Assembly: GCF_004851605.1 (NCBI RefSeq)
Contig: NZ_CP031093.1
Span: 1,860,001-1,924,000, forward strand
Direction: 5' to 3'
DNA from: Hydrocarboniclastica marina
GTDB lineage: Bacteria > Pseudomonadota > Gammaproteobacteria > Pseudomonadales > Oleiphilaceae
Length of the DNA: 64,000 bases
Shown here: positions 63,994 through 64,000 of the stretch, piece by piece
How positions within the stretch are numbered: the first letter of the stretch is position 1
How the letters are laid out: the number at the start of each line of letters is the position of its first letter
Notes under the pieces: model-generated
Told to the model about the DNA's origin: nothing
Seen by the model: the letters and a program-made list of their open reading frames with translations, nothing else
The model's database searches: none
Made by a program: the position numbers and the translations under genes

Positions 63994-64000
63994 ATGAGAC

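Overview
The window reads as a chromosomal stretch of a GC-rich gammaproteobacterium. Protein styles (a RAYT transposase, MipA/OmpV, DUF3182, RlmE, FdxA, NnrS) resemble Marinobacter and related marine Oceanospirillales/Alteromonadales; this is an impression from the sequences, not a database result. No rRNA, tRNA, CRISPR array or complete prophage was seen.

Layout. 0-5 kb: a REP-associated tyrosine transposase with an unusual upstream cluster of 15-base repeats, an outer-membrane MipA-like protein, a chromate transporter and a hydrolase. 5-9.8 kb: an accessory stretch with an orphan asparagine-synthetase-like protein, three small membrane proteins, a secreted zinc protease in AT-rich DNA, and the remnant of an EAL-domain gene. 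9.8-14.8 kb: RNA methyltransferases (a TrmH-type enzyme and RlmE), a large FAD protein, and a GntR regulator paired with a BASS-type transporter.

15.3-26.4 kb: a ten-gene plus-strand module and a convergent eleventh gene. It encodes an ABC importer of the sulfonate/nitrate type, a GntR/UTRA regulator, a homologue of the catalytic subunit of adenylylsulfate reductase (AprA-like), an AprB-like ferredoxin, a HEAT-repeat protein, the 7Fe ferredoxin FdxA, a DUF971 protein, a YeiH-type putative sulfate/sulfite exporter, a ferredoxin-NADP reductase and an ApbC/Mrp Fe-S carrier. The periplasmic binding protein faces the module across a shared terminator and carries a NosL-like tail. The nonamer TTGTACTAG occurs upstream of both transcription units and is a candidate operator. 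I regard this as the best candidate for an undescribed system: import of an organosulfur (or related) compound, flavin/Fe-S redox chemistry, and export of the oxyanion product.

26.8-36 kb: DUF488, NnrS with a tiny CxxC membrane protein, an SRAP DNA-crosslink protein, a zinc metallopeptidase, an MFS transporter, a six-hairpin glycosidase-like protein, a hydrolase and DUF3182. 36.2-56.9 kb: a ten-gene alpha-glucan/trehalose operon: glgA, a degenerate glgB-like gene, treZ, malQ, treY, a DUF2934 gene, glgX, glgE, a treS-maltokinase fusion and glgB. It contains TreYZ, TreS and the GlgE route together, so trehalose and alpha-glucan can be interconverted in several directions; glgC is not in the window. 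57.3-64 kb: a stand-alone Hen1-type RNA methyltransferase, a RES/Xre toxin-antitoxin pair with a perfect inverted repeat upstream, codA with an AraC-type regulator, and three proteins of unclear role, one with a histone-H1-like tail and one PilZ-like.

A recurring feature across the window is short imperfect tandem duplications (14-21 bases per unit) in intergenic DNA, several directly in front of start codons.
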